Origin: CAZHBA01 sp964530225
GTDB taxonomy: Bacteria; Pseudomonadota; Alphaproteobacteria; UBA6615
DNA: 27,647 nt
Direction: 5' to 3'
NCBI GenBank assembly: GCA_964530225.1
Contig: CAZHBA010000084.1
Span: 1-27,647 of the forward strand
Made by a program: the position numbers and the translations under genes. Positions 1-8,521 of this stretch are shown here, piece after piece. Numbering within the stretch: the first letter of the stretch is position 1; each line of letters starts with the position of its first letter. Below the pieces are notes generated by a model, which did no database searches, was not told the DNA's origin, and saw only the letters and a program-made list of their open reading frames with translations.

Positions 1-60
1 CACGTCGCTTCCAAGGCTGGTCTCCGGTGCAACAATGGCAGTGGGATGAATGTCAGTCAT
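1..60 (-). CDS. lpxA: LpxA, acyl-ACP--UDP-N-acetylglucosamine O-acyltransferase (5' end only)
   Basis: Only the first 20 codons are present before the window edge. The minus-strand reading begins M-T-D-I-H-P-T-A-I-V-A-P and continues E-T-S-L-G-S-D-V, which matches the usual start of LpxA. In that family the N-terminus enters a left-handed beta-helix at a P-T-A-I-V motif. LpxA performs the first acylation of lipid A synthesis in the cytoplasm. The ATG lies immediately after the TGA stop of fabZ with no spacer, and the lpxD-fabZ-lpxA order is the standard Raetz-pathway arrangement. The fragment is too short to judge whether the gene is intact. The identification rests on the N-terminal motif plus context. 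Confidence 0.85.
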   Translation of the reverse strand, partial: MTDIHPTAIVAPETSLGSDV

Positions 61-543
61 TCAATCATCCATAATCATCGCCGAATAGGTCGCCTCGGCA
101 ACGACCTGACCATCGACCTTCGCTTCACTAAAAAATTTCCAAACCGGCCCGCGATGGCGTTGGACCTGCACTTCCAAACTCAGCTGATCGCCAGGCACGA
201 CAGGTTTACGAAATCGTGCACTGTCAATGGTCATGAAGTACACCAATTTTCCCCGTTCCCCCTCGCCCAGCGTTTCTATGACCAGCACACCTGCGGTCTG
301 CGCCATAGCCTCGATGATCAGAACTCCCGGCATTACTGGCCGTGTCGGGAAGTGTCCGGCAAAAAACGGCTCGTTTATCGTAATGTTTTTAACCCCGGTT
401 GCGCTTTCGTGCCGCACAATATTTTCGACTTTGTCGATCATCAAAAACGGCGGCCGATGAGGTATCAGTTCCATCACCTCCAACACATCGATCGATGTCC
501 GGGGCTCTATGTTTGGCGCAGTTGCTTTTAGATTAGTACTCAT
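61..543 (-). CDS. fabZ: FabZ, 3-hydroxyacyl-[acyl-carrier-protein] dehydratase
   Basis: This 160-residue hot-dog fold dehydratase removes water from (R)-3-hydroxyacyl-ACP in type II fatty acid elongation. It competes with LpxA and LpxD for the hydroxyacyl-ACP pool. The family signature is visible: the L-I-P-H-R-P-P-F-L substrate-loop motif near residues 26-34, the catalytic H64 in A-G-H-F-P, and the catalytic E78 in I-I-E-A-M-A-Q. About 20 residues precede the core, which is common in alphaproteobacterial FabZ. It lies 51 bp downstream of lpxD and directly abuts lpxA, so co-transcription is expected. Nothing suggests damage. Confidence 0.97.
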   Translation of the reverse strand: MSTNLKATAPNIEPRTSIDVLEVMELIPHRPPFLMIDKVENIVRHESATGVKNITINEPFFAGHFPTRPVMPGVLIIEAMAQTAGVLVIETLGEGERGKLVYFMTIDSARFRKPVVPGDQLSLEVQVQRHRGPVWKFFSEAKVDGQVVAEATYSAMIMDD

Positions 544-594
544 GAAGTCGACCCCAGGATTCTGTCGTCAATGAAGCGTTTTACGCCGCTGCAG

Positions 595-1617
595 TTATTT
601 CCCATTTTTTGCGAGCTTTGCCAGTGCTGTAAGCTGACGAAAGAGTTCCCGCGCGGGGATTGCGGGATTGCCGGCCAATTTGGCACCCGGCTCAGTATCT
701 CGCATGACCCCACTGCGTGCGGCGATTTGTGTTCCTGCGGCAATCCGAAGGTGGCCAGCGATACCGGACTGCCCCGCCAAAATAACGAAATCCTCAAGAT
801 GAGTGCTGCCAGCGATGCCTCCTTGAGCGATTACGACACACCCCTTACCCAAGTGGACGTTGTGCCCGATCTGCACCAGATTATCAATCTTGCAGCCATC
901 GCCGATAATTGTATCCGGACCCGAACCTCTGTCGATACAGGAATTTGCGCCAATCTCGACATCATTGCCGATGATTACCCGGCCGAGTTGCGGCACATCG
1001 AGATGGCCTTCCGGCGACATGTCGAAGCCAAAACCCCGCTGGCCGATCCGCACGCCGGGATGGAGCAAACATCGGCTACCTATCTCGCAGTGACTAAGGC
1101 TTGCATTGGCTCCGATCTCAGTTTCTACGCCCACTGAAACCGCATAACCGATTATTGCACCCACGCCGATCTGGACGCTATCGCCAAGAACGACATGGGC
1201 AGCTATTACCGCATTAGCACCAATTGTACAGCCCCCACCGATCGTCGCCGAGGGATCGATAATGGCGCTGGGGTGATGGCCTGGCCTCTCTCCAAGTGAA
1301 TTTGGGTAAAACGCGTGGGCAATATGAGCGTAGGATCGGTAGGGTTGCTCACTCAACAACAACGCCATGCCGCGCGGCGCATCGCTGGTGAATTTCGCCG
1401 CAACGACACAGACGCCAGCGTTGCTCTTGCGGTAAGCCTCGACGTACTTTGGGTTGTCGAGAAACGTTAATTCCTCGGGCCCGGCTGTGTCCAAAGGCGC
1501 AACGTCATAAATAAGCTGGTCTGGGTCCACACCGGAGGCTAATTCGGCGTCGGCGATGCGCGCCAGTTCGCCCAATTTAATGGGGCCTCGATTGCAGAAA
1601 AATCGAGGATTAGCCAT
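595..1617 (-). CDS. lpxD: LpxD, UDP-3-O-(3-hydroxyacyl)glucosamine N-acyltransferase
   Basis: LpxD adds the second (N-linked) 3-hydroxyacyl chain to the lipid A precursor, using hydroxyacyl-ACP, in the cytoplasm. The 340-residue protein has the expected three parts: an N-terminal uridine-binding domain (roughly 1-100, including the L-T-F-L-D-N-P-K-Y segment), a long run of hexapeptide repeats forming a left-handed beta-helix (roughly 105-310), and a short C-terminal helical tail. The N-L-V-Q-I-G-H-N-V motif carries the histidine usually taken as the catalytic base. Length is normal for the family. It sits 15 bp downstream of skp and upstream of fabZ, in the conserved bamA-skp-lpxD-fabZ-lpxA order. 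Confidence 0.97.
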   Translation of the reverse strand: MANPRFFCNRGPIKLGELARIADAELASGVDPDQLIYDVAPLDTAGPEELTFLDNPKYVEAYRKSNAGVCVVAAKFTSDAPRGMALLLSEQPYRSYAHIAHAFYPNSLGERPGHHPSAIIDPSATIGGGCTIGANAVIAAHVVLGDSVQIGVGAIIGYAVSVGVETEIGANASLSHCEIGSRCLLHPGVRIGQRGFGFDMSPEGHLDVPQLGRVIIGNDVEIGANSCIDRGSGPDTIIGDGCKIDNLVQIGHNVHLGKGCVVIAQGGIAGSTHLEDFVILAGQSGIAGHLRIAAGTQIAARSGVMRDTEPGAKLAGNPAIPARELFRQLTALAKLAKNGK

Positions 1618-1632
1618 GGTTCGGCCGTTTCC

Positions 1633-2220
1633 TCATCTCGCTTTGTCAGTTTTATTGCTCTTTGAAAGATTAAGTTCAATCGAAGGTAAACGCTTGTTTA
1701 GGCGCTCAAGAGCGGGTTGAGTAATGTCGAAATCGTCGACGGCTATAGCAATCTGCGACCGGGATATAATTAGGTTCAGATCGAATTCGCTAGAGAGTTT
1801 GCGCAGCTCATCGAACAGGATCAGTTGGATCTGCTCCATGGTTTTCTTATAGCCCTGATCGAGGGCGAGCCGTAAATTTCGGGTTTTTTGGTGCAGGCGA
1901 CCAACATCGGCTTGGAGTGTCTGTTGACGCTGAGCGAAGACTTCCGGCGTCAGCAGCGGGCGCTGCTGCTGAAGTTCTTGGTCGCGGGCACGCAGCTGCT
2001 TTTCTTCCTCAGCAAATACAGTTTGCTCCTTACGCGCAATGACCTCCATCTGCGCGCGCGCAGATTTAGCTGATATTGCTTCGCGCATGATTGCCTGAAT
2101 GTCGACGATGGCGATTTTCGGTACCGGCGCCGTAAATTTAGTCTGTGCGTTTGCTTGAGCAACACCTAGAATCATAAAGGTAGCAAGCAAGGTGGCGGTA
2201 AGTTGTCTGGTGCTCATCAT
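1633..2220 (-). CDS. skp: OmpH/Skp-family periplasmic outer-membrane protein chaperone
   Basis: The 195-residue product begins with a signal peptide: a charged start, a hydrophobic core through about residue 21, and a probable cleavage after A25 in A-N-A-Q. A helical, Q/E/R-rich segment follows (about residues 50-120, with runs such as E-E-E-K-Q-L-R and L-Q-Q-Q-R), matching the coiled-coil tentacles of Skp. Skp holds unfolded outer-membrane proteins in the periplasm on their way to BamA, and the gene directly follows bamA after 18 bp. Two ATG codons lie side by side at the start and the choice between them is open. I see no clear Shine-Dalgarno sequence, so translation may depend on bamA. Skp-family sequences diverge strongly, so the call rests on architecture and position. 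Confidence 0.9.
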   Translation of the reverse strand: MMSTRQLTATLLATFMILGVAQANAQTKFTAPVPKIAIVDIQAIMREAISAKSARAQMEVIARKEQTVFAEEEKQLRARDQELQQQRPLLTPEVFAQRQQTLQADVGRLHQKTRNLRLALDQGYKKTMEQIQLILFDELRKLSSEFDLNLIISRSQIAIAVDDFDITQPALERLNKRLPSIELNLSKSNKTDKAR

Positions 2221-2238
2221 ATCGATTAGCCGTATAGT

Positions 2239-4542
2239 TTAGAAGCGAGTCCCAAAATTGAAACTAAATACTTGTGTCTTGTCATAATCTTCCTTGAGTA
2301 CGGCGATGGCCCAGTCGATGCGAAGGGGGCCAAACGGCGATGCCCAACTGAGACCGGCTCCCAGCGACGCTCGCGCCGAGGCGTCATCAACCAGACTTGT
2401 AAACGGGTCGTCGATACCCCACGCGCTGCCAAAATCGCTGAATACGCTGCCGTGAATATCAATTTCTTCCGGCAGTCCGAGTGGAAATGTCAATTCGGCA
2501 CTACCAGCGTAGTACTGATGCCCGCCAATTGCGTCATCAGTCGAAAGATCGCGCGGCCCCGCACCTGCTCTTTTGAACCCGCGTAACGAACTGCCTCCTA
2601 GGTAGAACCGGTTTGCTAGCCGTACCCGGTCGTCGTCAAATGTGGTTACATGTCCGACCTCACCCGTCAAACTAGCAATCACCGAAGTTTTGAATAGCGG
2701 TAAATATACGCCACTACTCAAGACGTTACGTATGAATTTTTCCGACCCGCCTAATCCGGCTATTTCAACATTATATGATCCGAAATAACCATCGGAAGGA
2801 TTAAACCGCCGGTTCAACCGGTCCAATAAAAACTCGTTGCTGATGCTTGATGTCACATGGCTGCCGGCCTGTGCCTTTACGGCTTGCGAGGCCGTAGCCT
2901 CAACATCATCCACTCTTTGCTGCTTTAGTGCATAGCGTAAGGTGTGTCCTAATGTTGGCTCGAGTTGGTAGCCCATGCGCAGCGCAAATCCCTTCTCATC
3001 CTGTTCGAATGAGCTTTCGTCGGAGAGGTCAGTGGTGCGTAGGAATGCATCCACCCCAGCGGCCAGATTACGATCAAGGAAATAGGGCTTGGTAAAGCTT
3101 AAATCTAGGCTCTGTTGCTCGGCACCCAAGGACAGGCCAAGGCGCAAATCTTGGCCCCGTCCTAATAAATTGCGCTCGCGAAGAGAAATATCTCCGATCG
3201 GCCCCGCAGTAGAGGACATCCCGGCACCGATCGATAGTTCACCCGTAGATTTCTCCTCGATGGCAACATTGATTACCGTGCGGTCATCTGCTTCGCCGGG
3301 ATCGTTGGTGATATCGACACGCGAAAAAAAGCCAAGATTATTAAGCCGTTGGCGGGTTGCTCTCAGCCGGGCGGTGTTAAAGGCATCGCCTTCGGCGGTC
3401 GTGAACTCGCGCCGGATTACCTCATCGAGCGTGCGAACGTTTCCCGTTATGTCAATGCGTTCGACAAAAACGCGCGGCCCTTCACTTATCTCGTAAGAGA
3501 TATCCAGTATTCGTGATTCGCGGTTTCGGTTTACACGTGGCCGAACGTCCACGAACGCAAACCCGCGAGAGCCAAGATTTGCGGTTAGTGCCTGCACTGT
3601 TTCCTCAACTTCATCGGCATTGTACTGCTCGCCTTCTACGCCAACGATCAGCGATTCCAACTCGGAGGTTTCGACGTCACGCAAGCGGCTGGTCACCCCG
3701 ACCTTGCCGAAAGAATATTTGGGGCCTTCCTCGATGGTGAAAGTGATAACGAAGTCTTCCCGGTCTTCGGTCATCTCTGCAATTGCCGAAACCACACGGA
3801 AATCTGCATAGCCTTCCGATAGGTAGAACCGGCGCAAGAGTTCGCGGTCAAATGACAACCGATCAGGATCATAGGTATCGTCAGATGTGAGAAATCGCCA
3901 AAAAGCGGATTCATCGGTTTGGATGCTGTCGCGTAGCGTCCCGTCGGAAAACTGCTTATTGCCGATAAAATTGATGGCGCGGATACCAGTTGACGGGCCT
4001 TCATCAATCTCAAAAACTAAATCCACCCGGTTTTCCGCAAGCTGGATGACCTTAGGATCGACGGTAGCGCCAAAGCGACCTGAGCGACGATAGATGTCAA
4101 GTAGCCGTTTAACGTCGCTCTGCACTTTTGTACGTGTGTACACGACACGAGCGCGCAGGCTCACTTCTGCATCGAGAACTTCATCGGTAAGCCGCTGGTT
4201 ACCTTCGAATGCAATGCGGTTAATGATCGGGTTCTCAACGACCTGAATGACCAAGATACTGCCTTCACGTCTTAGCGTCACGTCCGCAAATAGACCGGTA
4301 TTGAACAAGCTTTTGAGCGATGCATCGATGCGAGCCGCATCGTAGATGTCACCCGGTTGGATTTGAACATAGGAATTAACCGTCGAAGGTTCGATACGCT
4401 TGGTGCCGACAACGCGAATTTCAGTAATCACCGCACCCTGTTGGGCTAAGGCATCGGGCGCAACCAAGCCCGTTCCCACAACCCAGGCGCTGAGGGCAAT
4501 AACAACCATCACGGCGGCACGCACTAATGAACCTCGCCGCAT
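2239..4542 (-). CDS. bamA: BamA, outer-membrane protein assembly factor
   Basis: BamA is the central outer-membrane subunit of the BAM complex, which folds and inserts beta-barrel proteins. The 767-residue precursor has a signal peptide with likely cleavage after A33 (A-L-A-Q-Q). Tandem POTRA domains follow from about residue 37 to 420; the first starts I-T-E-I-R-V-V-G and later ones contain I-N-F-I-G-N and I-D-I-T-G-N. The C-terminal 16-strand barrel carries the conserved L-R-G-F motif of the lid loop. The protein ends in phenylalanine after an alternating aromatic strand, as expected for a BAM substrate. It lies 28 bp after rseP and before skp, a conserved alphaproteobacterial arrangement. 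Length and domain content are normal. Confidence 0.98.
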   Translation of the reverse strand: MRRGSLVRAAVMVVIALSAWVVGTGLVAPDALAQQGAVITEIRVVGTKRIEPSTVNSYVQIQPGDIYDAARIDASLKSLFNTGLFADVTLRREGSILVIQVVENPIINRIAFEGNQRLTDEVLDAEVSLRARVVYTRTKVQSDVKRLLDIYRRSGRFGATVDPKVIQLAENRVDLVFEIDEGPSTGIRAINFIGNKQFSDGTLRDSIQTDESAFWRFLTSDDTYDPDRLSFDRELLRRFYLSEGYADFRVVSAIAEMTEDREDFVITFTIEEGPKYSFGKVGVTSRLRDVETSELESLIVGVEGEQYNADEVEETVQALTANLGSRGFAFVDVRPRVNRNRESRILDISYEISEGPRVFVERIDITGNVRTLDEVIRREFTTAEGDAFNTARLRATRQRLNNLGFFSRVDITNDPGEADDRTVINVAIEEKSTGELSIGAGMSSTAGPIGDISLRERNLLGRGQDLRLGLSLGAEQQSLDLSFTKPYFLDRNLAAGVDAFLRTTDLSDESSFEQDEKGFALRMGYQLEPTLGHTLRYALKQQRVDDVEATASQAVKAQAGSHVTSSISNEFLLDRLNRRFNPSDGYFGSYNVEIAGLGGSEKFIRNVLSSGVYLPLFKTSVIASLTGEVGHVTTFDDDRVRLANRFYLGGSSLRGFKRAGAGPRDLSTDDAIGGHQYYAGSAELTFPLGLPEEIDIHGSVFSDFGSAWGIDDPFTSLVDDASARASLGAGLSWASPFGPLRIDWAIAVLKEDYDKTQVFSFNFGTRF

Positions 4543-4570
4543 TGAGACGCCTTCCCTACGTTCCGGCTAG

Positions 4571-5689
4571 TTACGTAACGAGCGCAACCAATCGCTGAAC
4601 CAACGGTAGCCGGACCAAATCGTTATATGTGGCGAATAGCATGAGGCCAAGCACCAGGACCAGTCCGATTTTTAGTCCGAAGTCGACGATCCACGGATGA
4701 GGAGGCCGACGGAATACGACTTCATAGGCGTAGAATAATAGATGTCCACCGTCTAACAAAGGTATGGGAAGTAAATTTATTAGACCCAGATTGACTGACA
4801 AGAAGGCCGCGAAGCCGATCAACGCGGTAAGGCCGCCGTTTGCCGCACTGCTCGACATCTGGGCGATGCGAACCGGTCCGCTAAGTTCTTTTGCGCTGCG
4901 TTCACCGGAGAACATCTGACTAATCGCTGTCACCGTTAATGATGTCAGGCGTCCCGTTTTGCGCAGTGATTGCCAGACGGCCTCTATCGGGCCATGGCGC
5001 TGAAACTCACGTTCGGTACCCCGCACACCGAGTAATCCAATGCGTTGCTCGTCACCCTGGGCGTCAGTAAAGGTCTCGACCCGCGGCGTTACCGGCACTG
5101 TCACTTTAGCGCCATCCCGTTCCACCACAACGATTATGGGTAATCCGGGATGCAGGCGAACCAGTTGCTGCACCTCCTCAAAACGCGCGACCTCACGGCC
5201 TGCAACCTCAAGAAATAGATCACCGGATTGGAAACCAACCTCAGCCGCTACCGAATCCGGATTTACTTCGGAAATGCGTGCGGGCGTGAAGGGCTGACCG
5301 ATCGTGACAAACGAAATCGTGAAGATGAGTATGGCAAAAATAATATTTGCTATGGGTCCGGCGGCGACGATCGCCGCCTTTTGGCCCAGGCGCTTGTGGT
5401 GGAATGATACCGCTTGTTCTTCCTGTGTCAGCGGAGTGCCGTCGTCATCGGGGCCAATATCGTTCTGCCCAAACATTTTTACATAGCCGCCCACCGGGAT
5501 GAGGCTAAACTTCCAGCGGGTACCGAATTTATCGGTTATGCCGAATAATTCTCTGCCAAAACCGACGGAAAAGGTCTCGACCCGCACGCCGTTACGCCGC
5601 GCAACCCAGTAATGACCAAACTCGTGAACGAACACAAGCGGTGTCAAAACGATCAAAAACCAGAAAATTGTTAGTAGTGTGCCGCCCAT
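4571..5689 (-). CDS. rseP: RseP-family site-2 zinc metalloprotease
   Basis: This intramembrane protease (M50 family, RseP/MmpA type) cleaves membrane-bound anti-sigma factors and other transmembrane substrates, including remnant signal peptides. The zinc motif H-E-F-G-H is at residues 22-26 in the first membrane helix. The second metal motif L-D-G-G-H is at 312-316 in a C-terminal membrane helix, preceded by N-L-L-P-I-P-L. A PDZ-like segment lies at about 125-210, with V-G-F-Q-S-G-D near its start. At 372 residues it is shorter than E. coli RseP and appears to have one PDZ domain, as in Caulobacter MmpA. It sits between dxr and bamA in the usual order. The substrate in this organism is unknown. 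Confidence 0.95.
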   Translation of the reverse strand: MGGTLLTIFWFLIVLTPLVFVHEFGHYWVARRNGVRVETFSVGFGRELFGITDKFGTRWKFSLIPVGGYVKMFGQNDIGPDDDGTPLTQEEQAVSFHHKRLGQKAAIVAAGPIANIIFAILIFTISFVTIGQPFTPARISEVNPDSVAAEVGFQSGDLFLEVAGREVARFEEVQQLVRLHPGLPIIVVVERDGAKVTVPVTPRVETFTDAQGDEQRIGLLGVRGTEREFQRHGPIEAVWQSLRKTGRLTSLTVTAISQMFSGERSAKELSGPVRIAQMSSSAANGGLTALIGFAAFLSVNLGLINLLPIPLLDGGHLLFYAYEVVFRRPPHPWIVDFGLKIGLVLVLGLMLFATYNDLVRLPLVQRLVALVT

Positions 5690-5751
5690 GAATGTTCCAG
5701 TACCAGGCTATTTCTTTACGGTCTGTAAATTCCGGTAACTCGCAAATAGAG

Positions 5752-6951
5752 TTATATTCTTGATTTTACAAGGGTTTGTGCAAATTTGCGCGCCTCAGCG
5801 TCAAGCTCCTCAAAGTCATCGAACGAGGCAATCCGTTGCGCTGGTACGTGCTCCAAAGTTTCTTCGACGATGGCCGTTATATCGAGAAAGCCAATTTGCC
5901 CGTCGAGAAAGCCAGCCACTGCTACTTCATTCGCGGAGTTTAATATAGCGGTACTTCCGTTACCGTGGGTTAACGTGGCGCGAGCCAGGGTTAAAGCCGG
6001 AAATCGCATGAAGTCGGGCTCTTCGAAGGAAAGTTGGCCGATTTCCGCCAAATTTAGTCGTTTAGCAGGCGCAGCCATACGCTCTGGCCAGGACAATGTA
6101 TAGGCTATCGGCGTGCGCATATCCGGAGTACCCATCTGCGCTATAACGGAGCCGTCCACATAAGCCACCATCGAGTGGACAACCGATTGGGGATGCACCA
6201 ACACCTCGATCTGTTCGGTGGCAACGGGAAACAGATAGGTGGCCTCGATCAACTCCAGGCCCTTATTCATCATCGTCGCCGAATCGACCGAAATCTTCCG
6301 ACCCATATCCCAATTGGGATGGGCGACAGCCTGTGCTGGTGTCGCCGATGCCATTTGCTCCAGGGTCCAGGAGCGGAACGGACCGCCCGATGCGGTTAAA
6401 ATAAGGCGTTCGACCTCGGCCGCGTTTCCGGCCTCAAATACCTGGAAAATCGCATTGTGTTCGGAATCGACCGGTAACAGGACCGCACCGGAGCGTTCAA
6501 CTTCCGCCAACACCAGATCGCCGGCACACACCAGGCATTCCTTATTGGCGATGGCAACGATCGAGCCCTGGCGGCTTGCCGCCAGTGTTGGCCGCAACCC
6601 GGCCGCACCGACAATCCCAGCAACGACGATATCGGCTGGCCAGCTCGCTGCTTCGATAACAGCCACTTCTCCTGCCATTACCTCCACGGCAGTTCCCTGC
6701 ATTGCGTCCCGCAGGTTGCCGAGTTTGTCGGGGTCACCGATAATCGCCAATTGAGGTTCGAGCAGCCTCGCCTGCTCGGCCAGTAATTTAACATTGGACC
6801 CGGCGGTCAACGCGACCACTTGGAAGCGTTCCCGGTTGCGTGCCAGCAAATCGACGGTGTTGCGGCCAATCGAACCGGTTGCCCCCAACACGGTTACCGT
6901 GCGCGGCGCAGTCTCTGCTTGTTGGAGCTTTTTCGGACTGATTAGGGCCAT
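5752..6951 (-). CDS. dxr: Dxr, 1-deoxy-D-xylulose 5-phosphate reductoisomerase
   Basis: Dxr catalyses the NADPH-dependent conversion of DXP to 2-C-methyl-D-erythritol 4-phosphate, the first committed step of the MEP isoprenoid pathway. The 399-residue sequence shows the nucleotide-binding motif G-A-T-G-S-I-G at 23-29. It also has the A-N-K-E segment, the metal- and substrate-site motif V-D-S-E-H-N-A, the A-S-G-G-P-F-R loop and the S-A-T-M-M-N-K-G region. The C-terminal helical domain includes N-S-A-N-E-V-A. Length is normal. It lies 18 bp after cdsA. The pathway supplies the isopentenyl units used by UppS, which is encoded two genes upstream, so the operon pairs supply with use. Confidence 0.98.
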   Translation of the reverse strand: MALISPKKLQQAETAPRTVTVLGATGSIGRNTVDLLARNRERFQVVALTAGSNVKLLAEQARLLEPQLAIIGDPDKLGNLRDAMQGTAVEVMAGEVAVIEAASWPADIVVAGIVGAAGLRPTLAASRQGSIVAIANKECLVCAGDLVLAEVERSGAVLLPVDSEHNAIFQVFEAGNAAEVERLILTASGGPFRSWTLEQMASATPAQAVAHPNWDMGRKISVDSATMMNKGLELIEATYLFPVATEQIEVLVHPQSVVHSMVAYVDGSVIAQMGTPDMRTPIAYTLSWPERMAAPAKRLNLAEIGQLSFEEPDFMRFPALTLARATLTHGNGSTAILNSANEVAVAGFLDGQIGFLDITAIVEETLEHVPAQRIASFDDFEELDAEARKFAQTLVKSRI

Positions 6952-6969
6952 AAGGGCACCATTTTTTAC

Positions 6970-7782
6970 TTAAGCGAATGTAACGGTCGCCATCACGGGC
7001 GCGGCGAACAATAGGCCGTCAATCCGGTCTAGTATACCGCCATGACCGGGCATGATAGTTCCGGAGTTTTTCTTGCCAAAACGGCGCTTAACCCAGGATT
7101 CAAATAGATCACCACATTGTGTAGCGATCGACAGGCAGATCGCCAAAACGATAGCGCCCAGCGGCAGTGGATTTACCATAAACTTGGCTCCCCAACAGGC
7201 GCCGGCCACTGCCAGCAGTAAGCCGCCAATAGCCCCGGCCCAAGTTTTTCCCGGACTAATCGACGGCACCAAGCGCGGCCCGCCGATTACACGGCCAAAC
7301 GCATAGGCACCGATATCGGTTAGCCATACGACACCAAGCAAGAAAAACAGCCTTTCGAAGCCGATTTGCGGGCTCGCCCGAAGCGCCAGGATAGTCATCA
7401 GGGGTATCCCCAAATAGACAACGCCAATTACGGACCAAACGCGGTTGTCGGCCTTTTGGCCGCCGAATGCGGAGACCGCCGCCAAAGCGATAACAACGAG
7501 ACCTACGGCAGTACCGCCGGTTAGCAATGTGATCGTCAATATTGGGCCAATCATGATCAACAGAGCAACAGACATGGGACCGTCTATATCGCAGAGACGC
7601 GACCACTCATGTCCGCTTACACCGATGACAATAGCAATCAGCAAGGCAAACCAAAATCCACCGACCCAGGCGCAGGCAAGTACAATTGGCACTAGAATAG
7701 CCGCGCTCACCACGCGCATTGTCAGCTCGGGCTTCGCTGACACTTGCTCTGCCGGGGGCGGCATGTCCCCGGACATCGTCAT
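6970..7782 (-). CDS. cdsA: CdsA, phosphatidate cytidylyltransferase (CDP-diacylglycerol synthase)
   Basis: CdsA makes CDP-diacylglycerol from phosphatidic acid and CTP in the inner membrane, the branch point for bacterial phospholipids. The 270-residue protein is rich in hydrophobic helices from about residue 22 onward. Near the C-terminus it carries the family signature S-x-x-K-R followed by P-G-H-G-G-I-L-D-R-I-D. One deviation stands out: the family consensus has K-D in the middle of this signature, and here it reads K-N, with N239 encoded by AAC at 7066-7068. The following position that is usually L/I/F is M. The rest of the motif and the length look normal. It sits between uppS (6 bp away) and dxr in the standard order. 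Confidence 0.95.
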   Translation of the reverse strand: MTMSGDMPPPAEQVSAKPELTMRVVSAAILVPIVLACAWVGGFWFALLIAIVIGVSGHEWSRLCDIDGPMSVALLIMIGPILTITLLTGGTAVGLVVIALAAVSAFGGQKADNRVWSVIGVVYLGIPLMTILALRASPQIGFERLFFLLGVVWLTDIGAYAFGRVIGGPRLVPSISPGKTWAGAIGGLLLAVAGACWGAKFMVNPLPLGAIVLAICLSIATQCGDLFESWVKRRFGKKNSGTIMPGHGGILDRIDGLLFAAPVMATVTFA

Positions 7783-7788
7783 TGCGCT

Positions 7789-8517
7789 TTATCCAGCGAC
7801 AACACCGAACCGCCGTTCGCGGCCGTTGAACTCCTGGATTGCCGATTCCAGGTGTTCACGGTCGAAATCGGGCCACAAAACATCGCTGAACACAAGTTCC
7901 GTGTAGGCGATCTGCCACAGTAGAAAATTGCTGATTCGCTGCTCGCCGCTGGTGCGGATGAGCAAATCAGGATCGGGAATGTCGGTGGTCGCCAGATAGC
8001 CCGCAAATCCGTCGGCATCAATTTCATCGGATAAAACTTGGCCAGCGGCGACATCTTTGGCCAGCGCTCGCGCCGCCTCGACGATTTCCTGGCGGCCGCC
8101 GTAGCTAAGCGCTGCGGTAAGATGCATCCTGTCATTGCTCGACGTCATTTGTTCGGAGTGTTCGATCAAACCGACTATATCTGGAGAAAACGTGGAGCGG
8201 TCACCAATAACACGGATGCGGACATTGTTCTCGTGCATCCGCGCGGTTTCGCTTTGCAGGAAGTGCCGCAATAGCCACATCAAATCGTTGACCTCGACGG
8301 TCGGGCGTTTCCAGTTCTCCGAACTGAAGCCGAACAGAGTAAGATATTCGACACCAAGACCAGCCGCCACTTCGACCGTCCGCTTGACGGCGTCAATACC
8401 ACGCCGATGACCTTCGGTCCGCGGCAATCCACGTGCCTGTGCCCAGCGGCCGTTACCATCCATGATAAGGGCGATGTGTCTGGGGACGTGCAATTGCGAC
8501 AACTCGGTCACGGCCAT
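7789..8517 (-). CDS. uppS: UppS, (2E,6E)-farnesyl-PP-specific undecaprenyl diphosphate synthase
   Basis: UppS is a cis-prenyltransferase that adds eight isopentenyl units to farnesyl diphosphate. This makes the C55 carrier for peptidoglycan and O-antigen precursors. The 242-residue protein shows the catalytic M-D-G-N-G-R-W motif beginning at residue 19 (D20 is the catalytic aspartate position), then F-S-S-E-N-W at 64-69. A later R-T-S-G-E-Q-R-I-S-N-F-L-L-W-Q segment binds the second diphosphate. These are the family's diagnostic motifs and the length is typical. It starts 4 bp after the frr stop, so translation is probably coupled to frr, and cdsA follows. Confidence 0.98.
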   Translation of the reverse strand: MAVTELSQLHVPRHIALIMDGNGRWAQARGLPRTEGHRRGIDAVKRTVEVAAGLGVEYLTLFGFSSENWKRPTVEVNDLMWLLRHFLQSETARMHENNVRIRVIGDRSTFSPDIVGLIEHSEQMTSSNDRMHLTAALSYGGRQEIVEAARALAKDVAAGQVLSDEIDADGFAGYLATTDIPDPDLLIRTSGEQRISNFLLWQIAYTELVFSDVLWPDFDREHLESAIQEFNGRERRFGVVAG

Positions 8518-8521
8518 CGTG

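Noticed and set aside
571..1137. A 188-codon plus-strand open frame opposite lpxD.
   Set aside because: lpxD on the minus strand has full-length family motifs. The antisense frame shows no protein-like pattern or ribosome-binding site.
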